DNA from: Bacteroidota bacterium
GTDB taxonomy: Bacteria; Bacteroidota; Bacteroidia; Chitinophagales; Chitinophagaceae
Direction: 5' to 3'
Assembly: GCA_018267515.1 (NCBI GenBank)
Contig: JAFDYJ010000031.1
Coordinates: 1-35,317, forward strand
DNA length: 35,317 nt
Shown piece by piece: positions 1-8,076 of the stretch. The position numbers and the translations under genes are program-made. The notes below the pieces were generated by a model. It saw nothing but the letters and a program-made list of their open reading frames with translations, ran no database searches and had not been told where the DNA came from. The first letter of the stretch is position 1. The number at the start of each line of letters is the position of its first letter.

Positions 1-310
1 GGTGATGGGAACTATTGCAAAAAAGATGGGACCCGTGGTGAAACAAGTTTACCTGCAAATGGCAGAACCCAGGTGGGTTATTGCGGTAGGTGCCTGTGCC
101 AGCAGCGGCGGCATCTTTGATACGTATAGTGTATTACAGGGTATTGATCAGATTGTGCCGGTGGATGTATATGTTCCCGGTTGCGCTCCCAGGCCGGAAG
201 CCATATTAGACGGCTTTATGAGGATCCAGGACCTGGTGGGTAAAGAAAGTTTGAGGAGAAGACATAGTGAAAGATATAAGACATTGCTGGACAGTTATGG
301 AATACAATAA
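1..310 (+). CDS. nuoB: NADH-quinone oxidoreductase subunit B, C-terminal part (cut by window start)
   Basis: This is the C-terminal ~100 residues of the NuoB/PSST subunit of complex I. NuoB holds iron-sulfur cluster N2, the last electron carrier before quinone, at the joint of the peripheral and membrane arms. The reading frame is open at the left edge, so the true start lies outside the window. Two family signatures are visible: GACASSGG, and [10 protein letters not shown] in the segment [16 protein letters not shown]. Their cysteines are two of the N2 ligands. The remaining ligands would lie upstream. The gene is followed by nuoC after 64 bases, in the normal complex I order. Identity is secure; only the 5' end is missing. 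Confidence 0.96.
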   Translation, partial: VMGTIAKKMGPVVKQVYLQMAEPRWVIAVGACASSGGIFDTYSVLQGIDQIVPVDVYVPGCAPRPEAILDGFMRIQDLVGKESLRRRHSERYKTLLDSYGIQ

Positions 311-374
311 AAATAAAAAGTCATTATAAGGTATTTATATCTGGCTTAATGGATATGAATTTTGATTTTTGATC

Positions 375-881
375 ATGGCATTGACAAACGATATAGTAAA
401 ACAAAAGATAATAGAAAAATTCGGAGAGCAGGTTACAAGCTTTGCGGAACCTTATGGAATGCTCACTTTCGAAGCGCCAAAAGAAATGAACCTGAAAGTG
501 CTGAATTATTTATACGATGATCCTGATTTGAAATTTCAGTTTCTTACCGATTTGTGTGCCGTGCATTACCCGGACCAGAAAGGAAAAGAGTTGGCGATTG
601 TGTATCATTTGCATAATGTACGGGAAAATGTGCGGATCCGTTTCAAAGTATTTACTGATATTCTTCAACCCGATGTATATACAGCAACCGGGTTGTTCTC
701 GTCTGCCAATTGGATGGAACGGGAAACGTATGATTTTTTTGGAGTAAATTTTACAGGTCATCCCAACCTGAAGAGGATATTGAATGTGGAGGAAATGCAT
801 TATTTCCCATTGAGAAAAGAATTTCCGTTAGAAGATCAGACAAGAGAGGATAAAGATGATGAAATGTTTGGAAGGGGTTAG
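375..881 (+). CDS. nuoC: NADH-quinone oxidoreductase subunit C
   Basis: NuoC (30 kDa subunit) is a structural subunit of the complex I connecting arm and binds no cofactor. The product is 168 residues. The ATG at 375 is preferred over an in-frame TTG six bases upstream because it gives MALTNDIV. The family signature lies near the C-terminus: ETYDFFGVNFTGHPNLKRI, then YFPLRKEFPLED. Here nuoC is separate from nuoD, unlike the nuoCD fusion of E. coli. It sits between nuoB and nuoD in the operon. The 109-base spacer to nuoD holds no obvious gene. Confidence 0.96.
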   Translation: MALTNDIVKQKIIEKFGEQVTSFAEPYGMLTFEAPKEMNLKVLNYLYDDPDLKFQFLTDLCAVHYPDQKGKELAIVYHLHNVRENVRIRFKVFTDILQPDVYTATGLFSSANWMERETYDFFGVNFTGHPNLKRILNVEEMHYFPLRKEFPLEDQTREDKDDEMFGRG

Positions 882-990
882 TATTACCCTTCTGGACGGA
901 ATAGTATCTTATGAAACAGCTGATGATTTAAAATAGTTTTTTTGAAAAGGAGTTCAGAAAACTTTATTGAAACTGTGATTTAGAACAGCT

Positions 991-2214
991 ATGACAGAGC
1001 ATCATATTAAATTGCCGGAAGGTAGTATTGAAAAAACAACTACTACGCTGAACCTGGGTCCTACACACCCGGCTACTCATGGTGTGTTTCAGAATATCCT
1101 GGAACTGGATGGTGAAAGAATCGTTTCTGCAGAACAAACGGTCGGATATATACACCGGGCTTTCGAAAAAATTGCAGAGCGGCGTCCCCTCTACCAGATT
1201 ACTCCTTTAACTGATCGCCTTAATTATTGCTCGGCTCCCATCAACAATTTAGGTTGGCATTTGACTTGTGAAAAATTATTGGGAATCAAAACTCCGAAGC
1301 GGGTTGATTATCTCCGGGTGATTATTATGGAACTGTCGAGAATTTCTGATCATCTTATTTGCAATTCAATCGTAGGAGTGGATGCAGGAGCTTATACCGG
1401 TTTCTTATATGTGATGCAATACAGGGAATTGATTTATGAAATCTATGAAGAAGTTTGTGGTGCCCGGCTGACTACCAATATCGGAAGGATAGGGGGATTT
1501 GAAAGAAATTTCAATGACATTGCTTTTCAAAAACTGGAAAAGTTTTTAAGAGAATATCCGAAAGTATTAAAAGAGTTTGAAAATCTTTTTCAGCGTAACC
1601 GGATATTCATGGAGCGTACGATGGGAACCGGGGCCATCAGTGCAGAAAGAGCATTGAACTATGGATTCACCGGGCCCAATCTCCGTGCAACTGGTGTGGA
1701 CTATGATGTGCGGGTGCATACTCCGTATAGCAGTTATGAAGATTTTGATTTTATTATTCCGGTAGGAACTACTGGTGACAATTATGATCGCTGGTTGGTA
1801 CGTAACCAGGAAATGTGGCAGAGTTTGCGAATTATTGAACAGGCTTACCGCAAAGTTCAGGAATTCAAAGGCGCAGATGCTGAGGTGTATCATGCTGATG
1901 CCCCGGAATATTATTTACCGCCGAAAGAAGATGTGTATACAAAGATGGAACCCATGATCTGGCATTTCAAAATCGTTTATGGCGAAGTGAATATGCCGGC
2001 AGGTGAAGTGTATCATTCTGTGGAAGGGGGGAATGGCGAATTAGGATTTTACCTGATCAGTGATGGAGGAAGAGCTCCCTATCGTTTACATTTTCGCAGA
2101 CCTTGTTTTATTTATTACCAGGCGTATGAAGAACTGGTAAAAGGGAGTATGCTGAGCGATGCAATAATTACTATGAGTTCGTTGAACTTAATAGCAGGAG
2201 AGATGGATGCGTAA
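991..2214 (+). CDS. nuoD: NADH-quinone oxidoreductase subunit D
   Basis: NuoD (49 kDa subunit) forms, with NuoB and NuoH, the quinone-reduction cavity of complex I. The product is 407 residues, the usual length for an unfused NuoD. Recognisable segments are LNLGPTHPATHGVFQ near residue 20 (the HPATHG loop that lines the quinone site), VGYIHRAFEKIAE, LTDRLNYCSAP, a C-terminal region with SVEGGNGELGFYLISDGG, and the tail SSLNLIAGEMDA. The family descends from the large subunit of [NiFe] hydrogenases but has lost the metal ligands. The frame is intact and the gene lies in the standard order. Confidence 0.97.
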   Translation: MTEHHIKLPEGSIEKTTTTLNLGPTHPATHGVFQNILELDGERIVSAEQTVGYIHRAFEKIAERRPLYQITPLTDRLNYCSAPINNLGWHLTCEKLLGIKTPKRVDYLRVIIMELSRISDHLICNSIVGVDAGAYTGFLYVMQYRELIYEIYEEVCGARLTTNIGRIGGFERNFNDIAFQKLEKFLREYPKVLKEFENLFQRNRIFMERTMGTGAISAERALNYGFTGPNLRATGVDYDVRVHTPYSSYEDFDFIIPVGTTGDNYDRWLVRNQEMWQSLRIIEQAYRKVQEFKGADAEVYHADAPEYYLPPKEDVYTKMEPMIWHFKIVYGEVNMPAGEVYHSVEGGNGELGFYLISDGGRAPYRLHFRRPCFIYYQAYEELVKGSMLSDAIITMSSLNLIAGEMDA

Positions 2215-2270
2215 AAAACATCAATTCATTGAACAGGTTATCATTGCTTGTCCAATGACTAAATTGTCTG

Positions 2271-2777
2271 ATGGTTATGAATAAATTTTCAGAACAGAGG
2301 TTAAAAGAAATTGATAACGTCATTTCACGTTTTCCGGATGGGAAACAGAAAAGCGCTTTGCTTCCTGTTTTGCATATGGCCCAGGAAGATTTTGGTGGCT
2401 GGCTGAGTGTGGAGACGATGGATTATGTAGCTTCTTTACTCAATATTTTACCGATTGAAGTGTATGAAGTGGCTACCTTTTATAGTATGTATAACCTGAA
2501 ACCGGTAGGTAAGTATGTTTTTGAAGTATGCCAGACAGGTCCCTGTATGACAAGAGGTAGTGAGAGCATTATTCAATACATTGAAGAAAAATTAGGAATC
2601 AAAGCAGGAGAAACCACAAGCGACGGGCTGTTCACATTAAAAACGGTTGAATGCCTGGCTGCCTGCGGATATGCTCCGATGATGCAAATGGGAAAATCCT
2701 ATAAAGAACATTTAACAAAAGAAAAAGTAGATTCTATAATTGAAGAATGCAGGAATCATGCGGCAAAGAATAATTAG
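2271..2777 (+). CDS. nuoE: NADH-quinone oxidoreductase subunit E
   Basis: NuoE (24 kDa subunit) carries the [2Fe-2S] cluster N1a next to the FMN of NuoF. The product is 168 residues with a helical N-terminal part (ALLPVLHMAQEDFGGWL) and a thioredoxin-like C-terminal part. Four cysteine ligands are visible: C87 and C92 in CQTGPC, and C128 and C132 in CLAAC. Start is ambiguous: ATG at 2271 gives MVMNKF and ATG at 2277 gives MNKF. The difference is two residues and has no functional weight. The stop is 21 bases before nuoF, which supports cotranscription. Confidence 0.96.
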   Translation: MVMNKFSEQRLKEIDNVISRFPDGKQKSALLPVLHMAQEDFGGWLSVETMDYVASLLNILPIEVYEVATFYSMYNLKPVGKYVFEVCQTGPCMTRGSESIIQYIEEKLGIKAGETTSDGLFTLKTVECLAACGYAPMMQMGKSYKEHLTKEKVDSIIEECRNHAAKNN

Positions 2778-2798
2778 TGATGGAGATAAGAAATTGAT

Positions 2799-4154
2799 AT
2801 GGCAAGAAAATTATTATTAGAAAAAATCGGGATTGAGGGTATCCGCTATTATGATGCATACCGGAAAAGCGGAGGTTATGCATCCGTTGAGAAGGTTTTA
2901 AAAACCATGAGCCCGGATGATGTTACGAATGAAGTGAAGAAAAGCGGGTTAAGAGGCAGGGGCGGCGCCGGATTTCCAACCGGGATGAAATGGGGCTTTT
3001 TAGCAAAACCACAGGGAGTGCCCCGTTACCTGATTTGCAATGCGGATGAATCTGAACCGGGCACTTTTAAAGACAGGTATTTGATGGAACATATCCCGCA
3101 TTTATTGATTGAAGGATTAATTGTTTCATCATATGCAGTGGGCAGCAACTGTACTTATATATATATACGTGGTGAATTTGGCTGGATCGTAGATATTTTG
3201 GAACAGGCAATTGCAGAAGCAAAAAATAACGGATGGTTGGGCAAAAATATCCTGGGCTCTGGATTTGATTGTGAAATCTATGTGCATCCCGGTGCCGGGG
3301 CTTATATATGCGGAGAAGAAACTGCATTGCTGGAATCATTAGAAGGAAAGAGAGGTAATCCAAGGATCAAACCGCCATTCCCGGCTTTAAAAGGTTTATA
3401 TGATTGCCCGACTGTCGTGAATAATGTAGAAACCCTTTCTGCTGTAGTGCCAATTATAAATTATGGCAGTGAAGAGTATGCAAAGATTGGTATAGGAAAA
3501 TCTGCCGGAACAAAACTGATATCTGCCTGTGGTAATATCAGTAAGCCCGGAGTTTATGAAATAGAAATGAATATTTCAGTTGAAGAATTTATTTACAGTG
3601 ATGAGTATTGTGGCGGTATTGCCAACGGAAGAAGATTGAAGGCCTGTGTACCCGGCGGATCCTCTGTTCCGATTCTTCCGGCCAATTTGTTATTGAAAAC
3701 GGCCAAAGGAGAAACGAGAATGATGACATATGAAAGCCTTTCGGATGGTGGATTTATCACAGGAAGTATGTTGGGGAGCGGAGGTTTCATTGTTTATGAT
3801 GAAGATCAGTGTATAGTCAGGAATACATATTCATTTTCCCGTTTTTACAGGCATGAGAGCTGTGGTCAGTGTTCGCCCTGCCGGGAAGGAACGGGATGGA
3901 TGAAGAAAATACTTTGGAATATTGAAACCGGAAAAGGAAAAATAAAAGACATTGATCTTTTATTCAGTATTCAAAGTAAGATTGAAGGAAATACGATTTG
4001 TCCTTTTGGTGATGCAGCATCCTGGCCGGTAGCAGCAGCGATTCGTCATTTCAGAGATGAGTTTGAATGGCATGTTACCAATGCAGAAGAAGCACAAAGG
4101 AGAAATTATGGATTGGCAGGATATGCGGAACCTTTGAAAGTAGCAGCCTCCTGA
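2799..4154 (+). CDS. nuoF: NADH-quinone oxidoreductase subunit F, NADH- and FMN-binding
   Basis: NuoF (51 kDa subunit) binds NADH, FMN and the [4Fe-4S] cluster N3, and is where electrons enter complex I. The product is 451 residues. Residues 50-65 hold the FMN/NADH glycine-rich segment GRGGAGFPTGMKW, followed by CNADESEPGTFKDR and by AGAYICGEETALLESLEG. The N3 ligands are C355, C358 and C361 in SCGQCSPCREGTG, with C401 in CPFGDAASWP. All expected residues are present. The gene lies between nuoE and nuoG, so the NADH dehydrogenase module is contiguous. Confidence 0.97.
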   Translation: MARKLLLEKIGIEGIRYYDAYRKSGGYASVEKVLKTMSPDDVTNEVKKSGLRGRGGAGFPTGMKWGFLAKPQGVPRYLICNADESEPGTFKDRYLMEHIPHLLIEGLIVSSYAVGSNCTYIYIRGEFGWIVDILEQAIAEAKNNGWLGKNILGSGFDCEIYVHPGAGAYICGEETALLESLEGKRGNPRIKPPFPALKGLYDCPTVVNNVETLSAVVPIINYGSEEYAKIGIGKSAGTKLISACGNISKPGVYEIEMNISVEEFIYSDEYCGGIANGRRLKACVPGGSSVPILPANLLLKTAKGETRMMTYESLSDGGFITGSMLGSGGFIVYDEDQCIVRNTYSFSRFYRHESCGQCSPCREGTGWMKKILWNIETGKGKIKDIDLLFSIQSKIEGNTICPFGDAASWPVAAAIRHFRDEFEWHVTNAEEAQRRNYGLAGYAEPLKVAAS

Positions 4155-4224
4155 TTTCCAGGTTGGGAAAATTATGAGGCTAATATATGTTGAGAAAAAA
4201 AAAATTATAAAAGAAAGTTCAACC

Positions 4225-4234
4225 CCTTTCGGGG
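4225..4234 (+). other. Short GC hairpin just upstream of nuoG
   Basis: The bases CCCC-TTTCGGGG, inside an AT-rich spacer, can fold into a small four-pair hairpin 15 bases before the preferred nuoG ATG. The ten-base string CCTTTCGGGG recurs at 12878-12887 behind nuoN. It could be an mRNA processing or translation-tuning element, or chance. No T-tract follows, so it is not a terminator. Confidence 0.3.
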
Positions 4235-4249
4235 AGATGGAGGGTGCTT

Positions 4250-5341
4250 ATGGCAGAAGAAAAGAAATTAGTGAAAGTAACCATTGATAATTTGACGGTG
4301 GAAGTTGAGCCCGGAACTACCATTTTGGAAGCAGCCCGTCAGATTGGAGGCGATATAGTGCCCCCAACGATGTGTTATTATTCAACTTTAAAAGGAAGCG
4401 GGGGAAAATGCCGTACCTGTTTGGTAAAAGTTGCACAGGGGTCTGCTGCGGATCCAAGACCAATGCCCAAATTGGTTGCCAGTTGCAGAACAGCAGTAAT
4501 GGATGGAATGGTTGTAGAAAATATAACCAACCCCGCAGTACTCGAAACCAGAAAAGCTGTTACAGAATTTTTGTTAATTAATCATCCTCTCGATTGCCCG
4601 GTGTGTGACCAGGCAGGTGAATGCGATCTCCAGGATTTAAGTTATGGTCATGGCGTAGATACCTCCCGCCTGGAATTCAAAAAAAGAACTTTTGAATTAG
4701 AAAATCTGGGACCCTATATACAATTGCACATGACCCGCTGCATTATGTGTTACCGTTGTGTTTATGTTGCCGATCAATTGACGGAGCAACGTTTGCACGG
4801 AGTATTGGATCGGGGTGATGAGTGCCGGATTTCAACCTATATTTCAAAAGCAATTGATAATGATTTTTCAGGAAATATGATTGACGTTTGCCCTGTAGGT
4901 GCATTAACAGATCGGACATTCCGGTTTAAAAACCGGGTTTGGTTTACTAAACCCATGGATGCACACCGTGAATGCAGCAAATGTTCAGGAAATGTACGGT
5001 TGTGGATGAGAGGAGAAGAAGTTTTCAGGGTAACCGGGCGAAAAGATCAGTGGAATGAAGTTCATGATTTTATTTGCAATGAGTGTCGTTTTGAAAAAAA
5101 GAAAGTAAGCGACTGGGTTATTGAGGGGCCCACAAAGGTTCATCGCCATTCTGTTATTTCGGCAAATAAGTATCAGAACCTGAAAACACCTAAGGAATTT
5201 TTGCCTGAAGTGATGGGCGGACGGGATCCAAAAATGTTAATGAATATTCATAAAGTAAGCGGTGTAAACGATCCGGAAATTGATTTGAGCAAAATACCGG
5301 GACCGGCCACATCCAAAATATTTGACAAGGAAGAATCATAA
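4250..5341 (+). CDS. nuoG: NADH-quinone oxidoreductase subunit G, short form
   Basis: NuoG carries several iron-sulfur clusters passing electrons from NuoF towards NuoI. The product is 363 residues from ATG 4250; an in-frame GTG at 4244 is less likely. The N-terminal ferredoxin-like domain has a 2Fe-2S set (MCYYSTLKGSGGKCRTC, then SCRT). Then come HPLDCPVCDQAGECDLQ, the set TRCIMCYRC, and DVCPVGALTDR. A last region keeps ECSKC and CNEC, resembling the N7-type site at the start of the molybdopterin-like domain, and the protein then ends. Proteobacterial NuoG is roughly 900 residues. The short form is usual in Bacteroidota, so I read it as intact rather than truncated by mutation. Confidence 0.94.
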   Translation: MAEEKKLVKVTIDNLTVEVEPGTTILEAARQIGGDIVPPTMCYYSTLKGSGGKCRTCLVKVAQGSAADPRPMPKLVASCRTAVMDGMVVENITNPAVLETRKAVTEFLLINHPLDCPVCDQAGECDLQDLSYGHGVDTSRLEFKKRTFELENLGPYIQLHMTRCIMCYRCVYVADQLTEQRLHGVLDRGDECRISTYISKAIDNDFSGNMIDVCPVGALTDRTFRFKNRVWFTKPMDAHRECSKCSGNVRLWMRGEEVFRVTGRKDQWNEVHDFICNECRFEKKKVSDWVIEGPTKVHRHSVISANKYQNLKTPKEFLPEVMGGRDPKMLMNIHKVSGVNDPEIDLSKIPGPATSKIFDKEES

Positions 5342-5352
5342 TATTAACCGAA

Positions 5353-6402
5353 ATGCATCTATTATCTATTGATTGGTGGTTTATTCTCGAGAAACTGGTA
5401 TTGATATCATTCATACTCGTATTGTCGTTGGTGATAGCCATGTACACTACCTATGCAGAGAGAAAAATTGCCGGGTGGATGCAGGATCGTCTCGGACCAA
5501 ACAGGGCAGGGCCCTGGGGCATTCTTCAACCGCTGGCTGACGGAGGAAAACTATTTTTCAAAGAAGAGATCATTCCGTTAGTATCTTCCAAATTTTTATT
5601 TATACTGGGTCCCTCACTGGCCATGCTTACGGCCATGCTGACCAGCGCTGTCATCCCGTGGGGAACTCCCTTGCATCTTTTTGGAAAAGATGTGCCCTTA
5701 CAGATAGCTGATGTAAACATCGGCATCCTCTATATTTTTGGTGTTGTCAGCTTAGGCGTGTATGGCATCATGATCGGGGGCTGGGCCTCTAATAATAAAT
5801 TTTCTTTGCTGGCGGCTATTCGTGGCGCTTCTCAAATGATTTCTTATGAACTCGCCATGGGATTGGCATTAATCGCATTATTAATGCTCACCGGTTCCTT
5901 ACAAATGAGTGTGATTGTTGAAAACCAGTATAACCATGTATGGCATGTGGTGTATCAACCTTTAGGATTTATCATATTTTTTGTTTGTGCATTGGCAGAA
6001 TGTAACCGTACTCCATTCGATCTTCCGGAAGCTGAAAATGAATTGAACTTCGGGTATCACCAGGAGTATTCATCCATGAAACTCGGATTTTATTTGTTTG
6101 CAGAATATATCAATATGTTTATCAGCAGTGCAGTAATGGCAACTTTGTTTTTCGGAGGCTATGATATTCCTTTTGTCAATGAAACACAATGGGGATTATC
6201 ACAGAATGTATTAGCCATCCTGGGTTTTGTAGTATTGATGATGAAGATATTTTTCTTTTTATTCGTGTTTATCTGGATACGTTGGACCATACCACGTTTC
6301 AGGTATGATCAGTTGATGAACCTGGGATGGAAAGGATTAATTCCTTTATCCCTGGCTAATATGGTGATTACAGCATTAGTGATGTTATTATTGAAGAAGT
6401 AG
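5353..6402 (+). CDS. nuoH: NADH-quinone oxidoreductase subunit H
   Basis: NuoH is the membrane subunit that closes the quinone chamber and links electron transfer to proton pumping. The product is 349 residues with about eight to nine hydrophobic helices. Signatures are TTYAERKIAGWMQDRLGPNR near residue 35, then QPLADGGKLFFKEE, and the acidic loop AECNRTPFDLPEAENELNFGY that faces the quinone site. The second half of this loop reads NFGYHQEYSSMKLG, where many homologues have a GYxTEYSGM-like sequence; this is a modest variant. The gene starts 11 bases after nuoG. Confidence 0.97.
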   Translation: MHLLSIDWWFILEKLVLISFILVLSLVIAMYTTYAERKIAGWMQDRLGPNRAGPWGILQPLADGGKLFFKEEIIPLVSSKFLFILGPSLAMLTAMLTSAVIPWGTPLHLFGKDVPLQIADVNIGILYIFGVVSLGVYGIMIGGWASNNKFSLLAAIRGASQMISYELAMGLALIALLMLTGSLQMSVIVENQYNHVWHVVYQPLGFIIFFVCALAECNRTPFDLPEAENELNFGYHQEYSSMKLGFYLFAEYINMFISSAVMATLFFGGYDIPFVNETQWGLSQNVLAILGFVVLMMKIFFFLFVFIWIRWTIPRFRYDQLMNLGWKGLIPLSLANMVITALVMLLLKK

Positions 6403-6502
6403 GGGGATTGCATTTTCCGGGAAGATTAATGAAGCCGGCTTCCTGTTGAATGATTAGAGTAAAGTTGAATTTTAGATAAACGGTATCTGGCTTCTTAAAA
6501 TA

Positions 6503-6510
6503 TATATTTG
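6503..6510 (+). promoter_or_regulatory. Possible internal -7 box before nuoI
   Basis: The octamer TATATTTG matches the Bacteroidota -7 consensus TAnnTTTG exactly and lies 22 bases before the nuoI ATG, inside the 130-base gap between nuoH and nuoI, the longest gap in the operon. No TTG is found at the expected 19-21 base spacing upstream, so the site is incomplete. It might start a secondary nuoI-N transcript. Confidence 0.3.
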
Positions 6511-6532
6511 TAAACTTTTTGAATAGCAAGAG

Positions 6533-7096
6533 ATGATACAATTAACGCAGAGAGCAAAACAGGTGGATCGGCGGCCCATGAACTGGGTAGAGCGTATTTA
6601 CCTGTGGAATGTGCTGATAGGAATGATGATCACACTCCGGCATTTTTTTAAGAAAAAAGTGACTATTAAATTTCCTGAACAGACACGGTATTATTCGCCG
6701 GTATTCCGTGGGTTGCATATTCTAAACCGTGATGAAGAAGGCAGGGAACGTTGTACAGCCTGCGGCTTGTGTGCTGTGGCATGTCCTGCTGAAGCAATCA
6801 GTATGGAAGCAGCTGAGAGATTACCCGGTGAAGAAAAATTGTACCGGGAAGAAAAATATGCTGCCCGGTATGAAATTAATATGCTGCGTTGTATTTTTTG
6901 CGGTTTGTGCGAAGATGCATGTCCCAAAGATGCTATTTATTTATCACAGACTTTTGCTCCTTCCAACTATTCAAGAAAAGGTTTTATTTACAAGAAGGAA
7001 GATTTGCTGATACCAGATCCTGTGACACAACCGGAGGAGTATAAAAAAGCATTGGGTGACCGTCCGGACAGAAAAAAAATATCAAAAGTAAACTGA
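6533..7096 (+). CDS. nuoI: NADH-quinone oxidoreductase subunit I, two 4Fe-4S clusters
   Basis: NuoI (TYKY subunit) is a ferredoxin-like protein whose clusters N6a and N6b pass electrons from NuoG to NuoB. The product is 187 residues. Two complete CxxCxxCxxxCP motifs are visible: one from C74 (CTACGLCAVACP) and one from C120 (CIFCGLCEDACP). The N-terminal amphipathic region with LRHFFKKKVTIKFPEQ fits membrane contact. The lysine-rich C-terminal tail lacks motifs. The gene is preceded by a 130-base spacer and followed by nuoJ after 32 bases. Confidence 0.97.
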   Translation: MIQLTQRAKQVDRRPMNWVERIYLWNVLIGMMITLRHFFKKKVTIKFPEQTRYYSPVFRGLHILNRDEEGRERCTACGLCAVACPAEAISMEAAERLPGEEKLYREEKYAARYEINMLRCIFCGLCEDACPKDAIYLSQTFAPSNYSRKGFIYKKEDLLIPDPVTQPEEYKKALGDRPDRKKISKVN

Positions 7097-7128
7097 CCAA
7101 TTATTTTTAAAGTAACTGCTAAAGAGAA

Positions 7129-7659
7129 ATGGGTGTAACTCAAATATTGTTTTGGATTCTTTCAGTACTGGCTGTTTTCAGTGCACTGATGGTGGTCGCC
7201 AGTAAAAATCCTGTGTACAGTGTACTCTGGCTGATCCTGATCTTCTTTGCAATTTCAGGTCTCTATCTTTTACTTAATGCTCAATTTCTTGCCATTGTTA
7301 ATATTATCGTTTATGCCGGAGCCATCATGGTACTGTTCCTGTTTGTGATCATGCTGATGAATCTGAATCGTGATAATGAACCACAAAAAAATAAATGGAT
7401 GAAGTTTGCCGGTATTGTTTCCGGGGGTTGTTTGTTATTAGTGCTGGTGGCGGCATTGAAAAACGCAGAAACCAAATCTGCAGTTGCAGAAATGGGAACC
7501 GGCAATATCGGGCTTATAGAAAATTTGGGGAAAGCTTTGTTTAACGACTATGTAATTCCGTTTGAAATAAGCAGCGTTTTATTTCTAAGCGCAATGGTGG
7601 GAGCAGTAGTGTTGGGAAAAAAGGAAGCATCTCAGAACTCTTCATCCGGGGAAAGCTAA
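7129..7659 (+). CDS. nuoJ: NADH-quinone oxidoreductase subunit J
   Basis: NuoJ is a small membrane subunit of the proton-pumping arm. The product is 176 residues with five predicted membrane helices. The conserved stretch NIIVYAGAIMVLFLFVIMLMN contains the helix that in known structures bends into a pi-bulge during turnover. A hydrophilic loop (NRDNEPQKNKWM) and an extra loop before the last helix separate the segments. The C-terminus (KKEASQNSSSGES) is hydrophilic. Family assignment also rests on position between nuoI and nuoK. Confidence 0.95.
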   Translation: MGVTQILFWILSVLAVFSALMVVASKNPVYSVLWLILIFFAISGLYLLLNAQFLAIVNIIVYAGAIMVLFLFVIMLMNLNRDNEPQKNKWMKFAGIVSGGCLLLVLVAALKNAETKSAVAEMGTGNIGLIENLGKALFNDYVIPFEISSVLFLSAMVGAVVLGKKEASQNSSSGES

Positions 7660-7736
7660 GGGGAGTTTTGATTTTTAATAGCGATTTTAAATCGTAGTTG
7701 TAAGAATTATTTATATAAGAGGACACAAATATTAAA

Positions 7737-8066
7737 ATGCCGATAAATTATTACATATTTCTGTCGCTGACTTTATTCACAATAGGGATTGTGGGAATAT
7801 TGATACGCCGGAATGCAATTATCGTATTCATGTGTATTGAAATTATGCTCAATGCCGTGAACCTGTTGCTGGTAGCCTTTTCCAAAATGCATCATTTGCA
7901 GGGTGCAGCAGCAATGCCCACGGCGGGAACCGATGGGCAGATTTTTGTTTTTTTTATCATGGTAGTGGCAGCAGCGGAAGTAACGGTGGGGTTGGCCATC
8001 ATTGTTATGATGTTCCGGAATATTCATTCTATTGATATTAATTTTTTAAACAGACTAAAACATTAG
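7737..8066 (+). CDS. nuoK: NADH-quinone oxidoreductase subunit K
   Basis: NuoK is the smallest antiporter-related subunit of the complex I membrane arm. The product is 109 residues with three membrane helices. Two buried glutamates typical of the proton path are present: E35 in the segment [15 protein letters not shown] and E81 in [11 protein letters not shown]. The loop between helices two and three ([17 protein letters not shown]) is slightly long. The stop is 10 bases before the start of nuoL. Confidence 0.96.
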   Translation: MPINYYIFLSLTLFTIGIVGILIRRNAIIVFMCIEIMLNAVNLLLVAFSKMHHLQGAAAMPTAGTDGQIFVFFIMVVAAAEVTVGLAIIVMMFRNIHSIDINFLNRLKH

Positions 8067-8076
8067 AGACGGCAGT

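Noticed and set aside
4250-5341. NuoG truncated by a frameshift
   Set aside because: The frame runs cleanly to nuoH 11 bases away and no remainder of a molybdopterin-like domain is visible in other frames. A short NuoG is normal in Bacteroidota.
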